From Rhodoplanes serenus (GTDB lineage: Bacteria > Pseudomonadota > Alphaproteobacteria > Rhizobiales > Xanthobacteraceae): a stretch of DNA of 64,000 bases. The notes beneath the pieces are model-generated. The model did no database searches. It saw only the letters and a list, made by a program, of their open reading frames with translations, and had not been told where the DNA came from. Where the stretch lies: the NCBI GenBank assembly GCA_009720755.1, contig WNKV01000007.1, positions 62,001 through 126,000 of the forward strand, given 5' to 3'. A program made the translations under genes and the position numbers. How positions within the stretch are numbered: the stretch's first letter is position 1; every line of letters begins with the position of its first letter. This document shows positions 44,901 through 53,005 of the stretch, in pieces.

Positions 44901-45962
44901 TCAGTCCGGGTCGCGGTTGGTGAAGCGGGCATTACCGAGCCCGGTGCCGATGGTGAGCACGCCCCAGTGGTCGACGTCCTGCATGTCGGGGGTTTGGCTC
45001 AGGCCCTGCACGACGGCGTCGTTGTGCATCACGATGGCGGCCTCGTGATCGCCGATGCGGGGGATCGCCTCGTGCAGCACGGCCGGCAGGTTGAAGCGGG
45101 GGCTTTCCCAGTTGCCCGGCAGGTTCTGGGCGCCGCGCTCGATCGAGCCGTCTTCCGCGATCAGGCCGGGACAACCGATGCCGATGAACGGCGCCAGCGC
45201 GAGGCCGTCCTTATCGGCGCGGCCGATCAGCCGCTTGAGCATGTCGACCAGGCGCTCGACGGCGTCGCCGCGGCTCAGCTTCTCGTCGCCGTGCCGCCAC
45301 AGCTCGAAGCGCACCACCTCGGCCTTGGAGAGGTCGTCGGCCTTCTTGAGATTGAGCCGCACCACGCCCACCCGGATGTTGGTGCCGCCGATGTCGACCG
45401 CCAGGATCGCGTCGTGCGCCTGGAACATCCAGGCGGGCGCGAGATGCACGGCGCCGATCAGCCCGGCTTCGTCGGGATCGTGCCGGATCAGCGCGAGGTC
45501 GACCTTGATCTTGTCGGCCTTCAGGATGACGGCGGTGCGGCCGACCGCCAGCTCGCCGACCCGGCTGGCCCGGAAGCCACCGCCGATGACGATCCGCTCG
45601 GTGCCGCGCCACGCCTTCAGCTTGAGAAAGCGGCGGATCACCCCGGCCAGCTCCTGGGCGAAGTCCTCGATGGCGCCGTGCACCACCCCCGCGGCCTCCG
45701 GGTGGCCGCCGGCGAGAAGCTCGTCGAGCGACTTCTTGCTGATCCGGTCGCTCGGCTCGTCGCCGAACGGGTCTTCGCCGAGGTCGCGCAGCGGCTTGCG
45801 CCAGCGTTCGACGATCTCGCGGAAGGCGCGCCGGCTGGCGCGATCGCCGATGAAGCCCTCGTCGTCGGTGATCTCGGCGTTGTAGCTGTCGACCACCACC
45901 TCGGGCAGTTGCTCGGCGCCATGCGCCGCGATGGTCGGGCGGGCCGTCTTGGTCTCGGCCAT
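44901..45962 (-). CDS. ROK-family sugar kinase-like protein
   Basis: 353-residue protein with the ROK/ASKHA phosphate motif AVDIGGTNIRVGVV in the second half and IGIGCPGLIAEDGSI plus LTIGTGLGN at the C-terminus. The first 190 residues are an unusual extension (EDPFGDEPSDRISKKSLDELLAGGHPEAAGVVHGAIEDFAQELAGVIRRFLK) not found in ordinary ROK glucokinases. The classic ROK zinc-binding CxCGxxGC motif is absent. The start at 45962 follows AGGGGAGA. It may phosphorylate a sugar or act in regulation; the substrate is unknown. Confidence 0.78.
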   Translation of the reverse strand: MAETKTARPTIAAHGAEQLPEVVVDSYNAEITDDEGFIGDRASRRAFREIVERWRKPLRDLGEDPFGDEPSDRISKKSLDELLAGGHPEAAGVVHGAIEDFAQELAGVIRRFLKLKAWRGTERIVIGGGFRASRVGELAVGRTAVILKADKIKVDLALIRHDPDEAGLIGAVHLAPAWMFQAHDAILAVDIGGTNIRVGVVRLNLKKADDLSKAEVVRFELWRHGDEKLSRGDAVERLVDMLKRLIGRADKDGLALAPFIGIGCPGLIAEDGSIERGAQNLPGNWESPRFNLPAVLHEAIPRIGDHEAAIVMHNDAVVQGLSQTPDMQDVDHWGVLTIGTGLGNARFTNRDPD

Positions 45963-46084
45963 GGTCTCCCCTGCGGGTCCGCCGGCCACGGCGGCCGTGC
46001 GCCGCGGTGGAGCTTCCCGACAACCAGCCATGTGGCGAAAGGTTTCACCGCGGCGCCGCAGAGCCGACCGGCCGGCCGATCGGC

Positions 46085-46999
46085 TCAGGCCGGCGTTGCC
46101 AGGAGGCCGCGGACGATGTCGATCGCCCGGCGGATCAGCGTCTCGGACGCCTCCCGGGTGCGGAAGGCGGCGTGCGCCGTGAGGGTGACGTTGTCGAGCC
46201 GCGCCAGCGGATGGTCCGCTTTCAGTGGCTCGGCATGGAAGACGTCGAGCCCCGCATGGGCGAGCCGCCGGCTGGTCAGCGCGTCGATCAGCGCCGCCTC
46301 GTCGACGAGCGCGCCGCGCGCCGTGTTGACCAGGATGGCGCCGGGCTTCATCAGCCCGAGCCGGCGGGCATCGATCAGGCCGCGGGTCTCGTCCGACAGG
46401 GTCAGGTTCAGCGACACCACGTCGGCGCGGGCGAGAAGCTCGTCGAGCGCGACCTGGGGCACGGCGATCTCGGGCCGCGGCGTGCGGTTCCAGGCGATCA
46501 CCGTCATGCCGAGGCCGGCGGCGATGCGGGCGACCTCGCGGCCGATGCCGCCGAGACCGACCACGCCGAGCGTCTTGCCGAGAAGCTGGAGCCCTTCCAG
46601 GGGCTTCCAGGTGCCGGCCCGCACGTCGCGATCCATGCGGGCGAGGTCGCGGGCGCAGGCGAACATCAGCGCCACCGTGTGCTCCGCCACCGCGGTGTCA
46701 CCGTAGCCCTTGATGGTGTGCACCGTGACGCCCAGCCCCTTCAGGGCCGCGATGTCCATGTAGCTGGCTGCGCCCGTGCCGAGGAAGACGACGTGGCGCA
46801 GATCCGGGCAGGCGGCCACCTGCTCGGTCGGCAGATAGGAGTGGTCGTCCAGGCAGATGGCGCGGCCGGCCAGCAGGCGGGGCAGGTCGGCGGAGGAGAA
46901 CGGCGCCGTGTTGACGGCGATCGGCGGGTCGTCCGGCCGATGGACGCGATGGAAGACGGGCTCGAGCTGGTGGTTGCAGTCGATGAACAGGGCTGTCAT
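46085..46999 (-). CDS. D-2-hydroxyacid dehydrogenase (third paralogue)
   Basis: 304-residue family member. The Rossmann loop is LGVVGLGGIGREVARIAAGLG, Arg in NTARGALVDEAALI, Glu in HAEPLKADHPL, and His in LTAHAAFRT. It resembles glycerate/hydroxypyruvate-type dehydrogenases. It lies 122 bp from the ROK gene on the same strand and is divergent from the FAH-hydrolase operon (about 210 bp between starts). With the two at 41.5-43.6 kb and serA it makes four members in this window. Confidence 0.87.
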   Translation of the reverse strand: MTALFIDCNHQLEPVFHRVHRPDDPPIAVNTAPFSSADLPRLLAGRAICLDDHSYLPTEQVAACPDLRHVVFLGTGAASYMDIAALKGLGVTVHTIKGYGDTAVAEHTVALMFACARDLARMDRDVRAGTWKPLEGLQLLGKTLGVVGLGGIGREVARIAAGLGMTVIAWNRTPRPEIAVPQVALDELLARADVVSLNLTLSDETRGLIDARRLGLMKPGAILVNTARGALVDEAALIDALTSRRLAHAGLDVFHAEPLKADHPLARLDNVTLTAHAAFRTREASETLIRRAIDIVRGLLATPA

Positions 47000-47207
47000 G
47001 GGCTCCGGTCGTCGGCTCGGGGAGGGCGGGGCCGTCGGTCATAGCGCGAACGGGTCGGTTTTCGAAGGGGTTGTGCGGAAACCGCAGGAGCCGCGAGGAG
47101 CGCCGGGGCGGCGGGCGGTCGCGAATCCCCGGGACCGCGGGGGTGCCCCGCCTTGCGCCCGGGCGAGGTCCGGTGTTGTGTGCCTTCGATCGAATCGGGG
47201 GAGGGGC

Positions 47208-48068
47208 ATGCGACTCGCGAGCTATATCACCCACGGCCGGTCGGGCTTCGGCGCGGTCGTCGGGAACGGGGTGGTGGACATGCGGCTGCGCATGGGACCG
47301 CGCTTCCCGACCCTGCTCGACGTTCTGCGCGAGGGCGCGCTGGACGAACTGCGGGCCGGCGCCGCCGGCGTGCGTCCCGACTATCCGCTGGCCGACGTGC
47401 GGTTCCTGCCGCCGGTGGTGGGGCCGGAGAAGATCATCTGCGTCGGCGTCAACTACACCGGGCGCTCCGGCGAGTTCCAGGACCCGGCCGAGGACTCGAA
47501 GTTCCCCAACCTGTTCTTCCGGGCTCCGGGCTCCCTGGTCGGGCACCTGCAACCGCTGGTGCGGCCACGCGAATCCGAGCAGCTCGACTACGAGGGCGAG
47601 ATCGCGCTGGTGATCGGCCGCCGCGGCCGGCGCATTCCGGTCGAGGAGGCGCTGGCGCACGTCGCCGGCTACACCCTGTGCAACGAGGGCACGGTGCGCG
47701 ACTGGCTGCGCCACGGCTCGCGCAACATCACGCCCGGCAAGAACTTCGATGCCTCCGGCAGCCTCGGCCCGTGGATCGTCACCGCCGACGAGATCGACCC
47801 CGGCCAGCCGCTGCGCCTGACGACCCGGGTCAATGGCGAGCTGCGTCAGGATGCCACCACGGCGGCCATGATCTTCGGCTTTGCCGAGCTGATCGCCTAT
47901 GTGAGCACCTTCACCACCCTGGTGCCGGGCGATGTGATCGTCACCGGCACGCCGGTGGGGGCGGGGGCGCGCTTCGAGCCGCCGCGCTGGCTCGAGCCTG
48001 GTGACGTGGTCGAGATCGCGGTGCCGGAGATCGGCGTTCTACGCAACGAGGTCGTGGACGAACCATGA
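47208..48068 (+). CDS. fumarylacetoacetate hydrolase family protein
   Basis: 286-residue FAH-fold enzyme that cleaves C-C bonds or decarboxylates 2-oxoacid products. A short N-terminal domain (MRLASYITHGRSGFGAVVGNGVVDM) is followed by the catalytic domain with IICVGVNYTGRSGEF, the metal ligands in QLDYEGEIALVIGRRG (ExE), GKNFDASGSLGPWIVTADEI and PGDVIVTGTPVGAG. The start has a near-ideal GGGGGAGGGG ribosome site. The stop overlaps the AroE-like start by ATGA, so the two are coupled. Typical of aromatic or sugar-acid degradation end steps. Confidence 0.9.
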   Translation: MRLASYITHGRSGFGAVVGNGVVDMRLRMGPRFPTLLDVLREGALDELRAGAAGVRPDYPLADVRFLPPVVGPEKIICVGVNYTGRSGEFQDPAEDSKFPNLFFRAPGSLVGHLQPLVRPRESEQLDYEGEIALVIGRRGRRIPVEEALAHVAGYTLCNEGTVRDWLRHGSRNITPGKNFDASGSLGPWIVTADEIDPGQPLRLTTRVNGELRQDATTAAMIFGFAELIAYVSTFTTLVPGDVIVTGTPVGAGARFEPPRWLEPGDVVEIAVPEIGVLRNEVVDEP

Positions 48069-48955
48069 CGGAGGTTGCTTCCTCGCTGCCGGCCGCCTGC
48101 GTGATCGGGTGGCCGGCCGGGCATTCCCGCTCGCCGCTGATCCATCGGCATTGGCTGTCGACCTACGGGATCGAGGGCGATTACCGCGTCGAAGCGGTGC
48201 CGCCCGACGACTTTCCCGCTTTCGTGCGTGATCTCGCCGCTCGCGGCTATGTGGGCGCCAACGTCACCGTGCCCCACAAGGAGGCGGCCCTCGCCGCCGC
48301 CGCGCCGGACGAGAGCGCCCGCGCCATCGGGGCCGCCAACACCCTGTGGCTCGACGGAGGCCGGCTGCGGGCCACCAACACCGACGCCGAGGGCTTCATC
48401 GCCAATCTCGACGCCGCGGTGCCGAAGTGGGACCGTGGCATCGAGACCGCCATGGTGCTCGGCGCCGGCGGCTCGTCGCGCGCCGTCGTCTATGGCCTGG
48501 TCGGCCGCGGCGTGCCGCGCATCTATGTCGCCAACCGCAACCCGGCGCGGGCCGAGGAGCTGGGGCGCCGCTTCGGCAGCTCGGTGCATCCGATCCGCTG
48601 GGAGGAGGCGCGCGGCCTGTTCGGCGCCGTGCAGCTTCTGGTCAACGCCACCACGCTCGGCATGGCGGGTCAGCCACCGCTGGAGATGGGGATCAGCCGG
48701 TTGCCCGCCAACGCGGTGGTCGCCGATCTCGTCTACACGCCGCTGGAGACTGGCCTGCTCGCCGCGGCGCGCGAGCAGGGGCTGCGCCGGGCCGACGGCC
48801 TCGGCATGCTGCTGCACCAGGCGGTGCGCGGCTTCGCGCTGTGGTTCGGTGTCACCCCCGAGGTGACGCCGGAGCTGCGCCGGCTGGTCGAGGCCGATCT
48901 CCTCCGCGCTGCGGCGACACCGCCGGCGGTGGCGCGCGGTGGTTCCGCCGGGTAG
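48065..48955 (+). CDS. shikimate dehydrogenase family protein (AroE-like)
   Basis: 296-residue enzyme with the full AroE signature set: SRSPLIHRHWL (shikimate-binding Ser pair), NVTVPHKEAAL (catalytic Lys), TNTDAEGF (catalytic Asp), VLGAGGSSRAVVYGL (cofactor) and GLGMLLHQAVRGF. It overlaps an FAH-hydrolase gene by ATGA and lies upstream of lutABC, not in the usual aroE-coaE-dnaQ context. It may therefore be a catabolic quinate/shikimate-type paralogue rather than the biosynthetic enzyme. That is inference from context. Confidence 0.88.
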   Translation: MTEVASSLPAACVIGWPAGHSRSPLIHRHWLSTYGIEGDYRVEAVPPDDFPAFVRDLAARGYVGANVTVPHKEAALAAAAPDESARAIGAANTLWLDGGRLRATNTDAEGFIANLDAAVPKWDRGIETAMVLGAGGSSRAVVYGLVGRGVPRIYVANRNPARAEELGRRFGSSVHPIRWEEARGLFGAVQLLVNATTLGMAGQPPLEMGISRLPANAVVADLVYTPLETGLLAAAREQGLRRADGLGMLLHQAVRGFALWFGVTPEVTPELRRLVEADLLRAAATPPAVARGGSAG

Positions 48956-49054
48956 GAGCCGGCGTCACCGGGCCGCGCCGGCTGCTGTTCACCCGCCGGT
49001 TGCGGAGGGCGAGCCTTTCGGCCATCCTGGCTCTCCGCCCACGAGGAGCCGCCC

Positions 49055-49840
49055 ATGGTCTTGCCGAAGCGTGTCGGCCTCCTGGTCACATGCCTGGTCG
49101 ATCTGATCCGGCCGTCGGTCGGCTTCGCGGCCGTGCGCCTCCTGGAGGAGGCCGGCTGTACGGTCGACGTGCCGTCGCAGACCTGCTGCGGCCAGCCGGC
49201 CTTCAACGCCGGCGACCGGAGCACGGCGCGACGCATCGCCGAGCAGGTGATCGTCGCGTTCGAGCCGTTCGACTATGTGGTGGTGCCGTCCGGCTCGTGC
49301 GCCGGGCAGGTGCGGCTGCACTACCCCGAGCTGTTCCAGGGCGATCCCGCCTGGCAGCCGCGCGCCGACGCGGTGGCGGCCAAGACCTTCGAGCTGACCC
49401 AGTTCCTGGTGGATGTCTGCGGCGTCGATGCGGTCGCGGCGCGCTGCGACGCCACCGTCACGTATCACGACTCGTGCTCCAGCCTGCGCGAGCTCGGCGT
49501 TCGTGATCAGCCACGGGCGCTGCTGGCGCGCGTCGACGGCCTGACGCTCGCCGAGTCGGTGGACACCGATGTCTGCTGCGGCTTCGGCGGCACCTTCTGC
49601 GTCAAGTATCCCGAGATCTCCGACCGCATGGTCGGCAAGAAGGCCGCGGCCGTGACGGCGAGCGGCGCCGGGATGCTGCTCGCCGCCGATCTCGGCTGCC
49701 TGATCAACATCGCCGGCAAGCTGCTCCGCGACGGCGCTCCGGTCGAGGTGCGGCACGTCGCCGAGGTCCTGGCCGGCGATCTCGACACGCCGCCGCTCGG
49801 CGCGCCGTCGCCGTCCACGCGCGAGAAGGCGACGCCGTGA
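49055..49840 (+). CDS. lutA: lactate utilization protein A (CCG-domain Fe-S protein)
   Basis: 261-residue protein with two cysteine-rich CCG domains: QTCCGQPAFNAGD (N-terminal half) and DSCSSL ... DVCCGFGGTFCVKY (C-terminal half). That is the LutA/GlpC-like pattern that binds Fe-S clusters and passes electrons. With LutB and LutC it forms the L-lactate oxidation complex at the membrane. About 100 bp separate it from the upstream AroE-like gene, and a 105-bp palindromic repeat lies between it and lutB. Confidence 0.9.
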   Translation: MVLPKRVGLLVTCLVDLIRPSVGFAAVRLLEEAGCTVDVPSQTCCGQPAFNAGDRSTARRIAEQVIVAFEPFDYVVVPSGSCAGQVRLHYPELFQGDPAWQPRADAVAAKTFELTQFLVDVCGVDAVAARCDATVTYHDSCSSLRELGVRDQPRALLARVDGLTLAESVDTDVCCGFGGTFCVKYPEISDRMVGKKAAAVTASGAGMLLAADLGCLINIAGKLLRDGAPVEVRHVAEVLAGDLDTPPLGAPSPSTREKATP

Positions 49841-49862
49841 GCCGCGCCGCTTTCATGCTTCG

Positions 49863-49967
49863 GTCATTCCGGGACGCCGCGCAGCGGCGAGCCCGGAATC
49901 CAGCCACGCGCACCGTGTCTGCTGCTGGATTCCGGATCGCCTCGCATTGCGAGGCGTCCGGAATGAC
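49863..49967. repeat. palindromic intergenic repeat between lutA and lutB
   Basis: 105-bp element bounded by GTCATTCCGG (49863-49872) and its complement CCGGAATGAC (49958-49967). An inner inverted pair CCGGAATCCAG (49893-49903) / CTGGATTCCGG (49925-49935) and two GC hairpins (GCCGCGCAGCGGC-like, and CGCCTCGCATTGCGAGGCG) lie within. This design matches the abundant palindromic repeats of Hyphomicrobiales genomes. It is inside the lut transcript, so it would form a large mRNA structure. Confidence 0.8.
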
Positions 49968-49991
49968 GGCACTCGATCACGGGGGCGCCGC

Positions 49992-51554
49992 ATGAGCCGC
50001 GCCGCGACCTCGGAGAAATTCGCCGAGAATGCCCGCCGGGCGCTCGCCGACACCGCGTTGCAAGGCGCCCTCGGGTTTGTCGAGACGAACTTTCCGGCGC
50101 GGCGGCGCGCCGTCGTCGAGGCGTTGCCCGAGTTCGATGCGCTGCGCGACTCCGCACGCGACATCAAGGCCCACACGCTCGCCCATCTCGATCTCTATCT
50201 CGAAGCCTACGAGGCGCGGGTGCGAGCGAGCGGCGGGCAGGTGCATTTCGCCCCGACCGCCGCCGACGCCAACCGCATCGTGCTCGACATCTGCCGCGCC
50301 GCCGGCGCCCGCACGGTCACCAAGGGCAAGTCCATGGTGAGCGAGGAGATCGGCGTCAACGAGCATCTGGCGGCGCACGGCATCGTGCCGGTGGAGACCG
50401 ATCTCGGCGAGTACATCATCCAGATCCGCGACGAGCTGCCGTCGCACATCATCATGCCGGCCGTGCATCTCGATCGCCGGCAGATCGCCGACGACTTTCG
50501 CCGCGTCCATGTCGGCTTGCCGGCGGACCGCGACCTCGGCACCGCGGCGGCGCTGCTGACGGAAGCCCGAACGACGTTGCGCGAAAAATTCCTCGCCGCC
50601 GATGTCGGCATCACCGGCGCCAACTTCCTGATCGCCGAGACCGGCTCCTCGGTGATCGTCACCAACGAGGGCAACGGCGATCTCACCGCGACGCTGCCGC
50701 GTGTCCACATCGTGCTCGCCTCGATCGAGAAGCTGGTGCCGACGCTCGACGACATGGCCCAGCTCCTGCGCGTGCTGGCGCGCTCGGCGACCGCGCAGGA
50801 GATGTCGGTCTACACCACGATCTTCACCGGGCCGCGGCGGCCGGACGATCCCGACGGGCCGGAGCAGTATCACGTCGTCATCGTCGACAACGGCCGCTCG
50901 GCCATGCTGGCCGGCGAGTTCCGCGACATGCTCCGCTGCATCCGCTGCGGCGCCTGCATGAACCACTGCCCTGTCTATCACGCGGTCGGCGGCCACGCTT
51001 ACGGCTTCGTCTATCCGGGGCCGATGGGCGCCGTGCTGACGCCGAGCCTGCTCGGCGTCGAGCGTGCCGGCAGCCTGCCCGACGCCTCGACCTTCTGCGG
51101 CCGCTGCGAGGCGGTGTGCCCGGTGCGGATTCCACTGCCGCGGCTGATGCGGTTCTGGCGCGACCGCGCCTTTTCACGCGGGCTCGGATCGACGGTCTCG
51201 CGCGCCGGCCTCGCCGCCTGGGGCGTGCTGGCGAAGCGGCCGTGGCTCTATCGCGCCGTCACCGGCGCCGTGATGCGGCTGCTCGCCCGCCTCGGGCGGA
51301 GCCGCGGGCGCTTCTCCACCCTGCCGCTCGCCGGCGGCTTCACGGCGACCCGCGACCTGGCGGCGCCGCAGGGCGCGACCTTCCAGGCGCAGTGGCGCCG
51401 CCGCGCGGCCGGCGACCCCGCCGCGGCACACCGACCTGCGCCGGCCGCCAAGGCCACGGCACTCCGCACGGTGCCGTCCGGCAATCCACACGGGCGCGCC
51501 AGCGAGCCGACGGTCGCCGAGCCGGTGCGAGCCGAGCCGGAGACGAGGCCGTGA
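49992..51554 (+). CDS. lutB: lactate utilization iron-sulfur protein LutB
   Basis: 520-residue protein. The LUD domain (about 60-300: FLIAETGSSVIVTNEGNGDLTATLPRVHIVLASIEKLVP) is followed by two 4Fe-4S motifs, CIRCGACMNHCPVYH and CGRCEAVCPVRIPL, and a C-terminal DUF3390-like helical part plus an Ala/Pro-rich tail. It is the electron-transfer core of the LutABC L-lactate dehydrogenase complex. The start is the ATG at 49992. The stop overlaps the GTG start of lutC (GTGA). Confidence 0.92.
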   Translation: MSRAATSEKFAENARRALADTALQGALGFVETNFPARRRAVVEALPEFDALRDSARDIKAHTLAHLDLYLEAYEARVRASGGQVHFAPTAADANRIVLDICRAAGARTVTKGKSMVSEEIGVNEHLAAHGIVPVETDLGEYIIQIRDELPSHIIMPAVHLDRRQIADDFRRVHVGLPADRDLGTAAALLTEARTTLREKFLAADVGITGANFLIAETGSSVIVTNEGNGDLTATLPRVHIVLASIEKLVPTLDDMAQLLRVLARSATAQEMSVYTTIFTGPRRPDDPDGPEQYHVVIVDNGRSAMLAGEFRDMLRCIRCGACMNHCPVYHAVGGHAYGFVYPGPMGAVLTPSLLGVERAGSLPDASTFCGRCEAVCPVRIPLPRLMRFWRDRAFSRGLGSTVSRAGLAAWGVLAKRPWLYRAVTGAVMRLLARLGRSRGRFSTLPLAGGFTATRDLAAPQGATFQAQWRRRAAGDPAAAHRPAPAAKATALRTVPSGNPHGRASEPTVAEPVRAEPETRP

Positions 51555-52243
51555 CGGCGCGCGACCAGATGTTCGGTAGCATCCGCCGCGCTCTCGGCGT
51601 GAGCGGCGAGGAGGCGTCGCGACGCAAGATCGTCACCGATCGGCTGGCCGATCATCCGCAGGGCGTCATCCCGGAGCGCGGGCGTCTGCCGCCGGCGGCC
51701 CGCGTCGAGCTGCTGATGCGCAAGATCGAGGCGGCCGCCGGCTCCGTCGTCCGGCTGCCGACGGCCGCCGACGTTCCTGCCGCCATCGCCGACTATCTGC
51801 GCGGCCAGAACCTGCCGCTCGCCCTTCGCCGCGGCGCCGATGCGCGCCTCGCCGCGCTGCCGTGGGAGCGCGAGCCGGCGCTCGCCGTCGCGGTCGGCGC
51901 CTCGCGCGGCGACGATCTGGCCGGCGTGTCGCATGCGGACGCGGCGGTGGCGGAGACCGGCACCCTGGTGCTGCGCTCCGGCCCCGAGAACCCGACGACC
52001 CTGAACTTCCTGCCCGACCACCACCTCGTCGTGGTGGGCGCCGACACGGTGGCGGGCGATCTCGAAACCGCGCTTGGGATGCTGCGGGCGCCGCGTGGGG
52101 CGGGGGAGCCGGCCGGGCTGCCGCGGGCGGTCCATCTGATCACCGGCCCGTCGCGCACCGCGGATATCGAGCAGACCCTGATCCTCGGGGCTCACGGGCC
52201 GCGCCGGCTGCACGTCCTGGTGGTGGGCGAGCCGTCCGTTTGA
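51551..52243 (+). CDS. lutC: lactate utilization protein LutC (LUD domain)
   Basis: 230-residue LUD-domain protein: VTARDQMFGSIRRALG at the N-terminus, then HADAAVAETGTLVLRSGPENPTTLNFLPDHHLVVVGADTV and HLITGPSRTADIEQTLILGAHGPRRLHVLVV, the conserved LutC C-terminus. GTG start at 51551, overlapping the lutB stop. It completes a contiguous lutABC set. No LldR-type regulator or lactate permease lies next to it. Confidence 0.92.
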   Translation: MTARDQMFGSIRRALGVSGEEASRRKIVTDRLADHPQGVIPERGRLPPAARVELLMRKIEAAAGSVVRLPTAADVPAAIADYLRGQNLPLALRRGADARLAALPWEREPALAVAVGASRGDDLAGVSHADAAVAETGTLVLRSGPENPTTLNFLPDHHLVVVGADTVAGDLETALGMLRAPRGAGEPAGLPRAVHLITGPSRTADIEQTLILGAHGPRRLHVLVVGEPSV

Positions 52244-52365
52244 CCAGGAACGGCCTGGCCGCACTCCGAAACCATCCCGTCGGTCCCGCGTTGGGCTCGG
52301 GACACCCGCAAGCGTGGCCGCTGCCCTCGCGGGCGGGCGGCCCGCGCGACAACCGGAGATTTTTC

Positions 52366-52590
52366 ATGGCCCAGGCCCCCACCCAGAGCGACGCGCAGGC
52401 ACGCGCCGAGGAGACGCGCGAGCGCGACGAGACGCTCTCCCGGCGCGAGAAGGAGAACCGGCCGGACGACAAGGCCAAGCAGCATCTCGACCGCAAGCTC
52501 GATGAGGCCCTGGAGGAGAGCTTTCCGGGCTCCGATCCGGTGTCGATCAGCCAGCCGGCCCCGAGCGCGCCCGACAAGGACCAGACCTGA
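52366..52590 (+). CDS. small acidic/charged protein of unknown function
   Basis: 74-residue highly charged, probably partly disordered protein. The C-terminal motif LDEALEESFPGSDPVSISQP resembles the FPxSDPP motif of small alphaproteobacterial proteins of unknown role. Start ATG 52366 behind CCGGAG. It has no membrane segment or signal peptide. It stands 120 bp after lutC and directly before the Doc remnant. Confidence 0.65.
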   Translation: MAQAPTQSDAQARAEETRERDETLSRREKENRPDDKAKQHLDRKLDEALEESFPGSDPVSISQPAPSAPDKDQT

Positions 52591-52598
52591 TCCCGGCC

Positions 52599-52850
52599 AT
52601 CGACTTCGCCGGCACGCGCGCCAGGTCGTCGCTGCATGACCGCCTCTTGGCTCTGCACGGCGGCCCGACCGGACTCCGGGACCGAGGGTTGCTGCTGTCG
52701 GCGCTTGCGCGTCCTCGACATCTGGCCGCCTACGGCGAGCAGGCCGATCTGATCGACCTGGTGATCGCCTACACGGCCGGCATCCTGGACGAGCCCGGCT
52801 ACATCGCCTTTCTGCGAGAGAATGTGGTCGAGGCTCGCGCGGACGGCTGA
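52599..52850 (+). pseudogene. Doc/Fic toxin remnant lacking the Fic motif
   Basis: The frame encodes HDRLLALHGGPTGLRDRGLLLSALARPRHLAAYGE...LIDLVIAYTAGI, a clear match to the N-terminal half of Doc-type (Fic fold) death-on-curing toxins. It then jumps straight to LDEPGYIAFLREN, which resembles the extreme C-terminus of such proteins. The stretch that should carry HPFxDGNKR is absent, as if deleted in frame. No good start codon or ribosome site is visible (only TTG at 52647) and no antitoxin gene flanks it. Most likely a decayed, inactive remnant. Confidence 0.65.
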
Positions 52851-53005
52851 GCGACGCGCGCCCCCCACTGACGCCCTAATCATAAGATCATTTTCTTACA
52901 GCGTCCGGCTGCCGCAGGCTCTAGAATGAGCCCCCGTCCGGGCGCGCGGCGCGCGCCACCGGACCCATTCTGATTCGCAAAAGCAAGCGTCTCTTCAGGG
53001 GGCTC

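Noticed and set aside
49863-49967. CRISPR repeat or attachment site
   Set aside because: Single nested palindrome without regularly spaced copies, no cas genes and no integrase nearby.
52647-52850. Intact Doc toxin gene
   Set aside because: The Fic motif is absent, there is no antitoxin partner and only a TTG start without a ribosome site.
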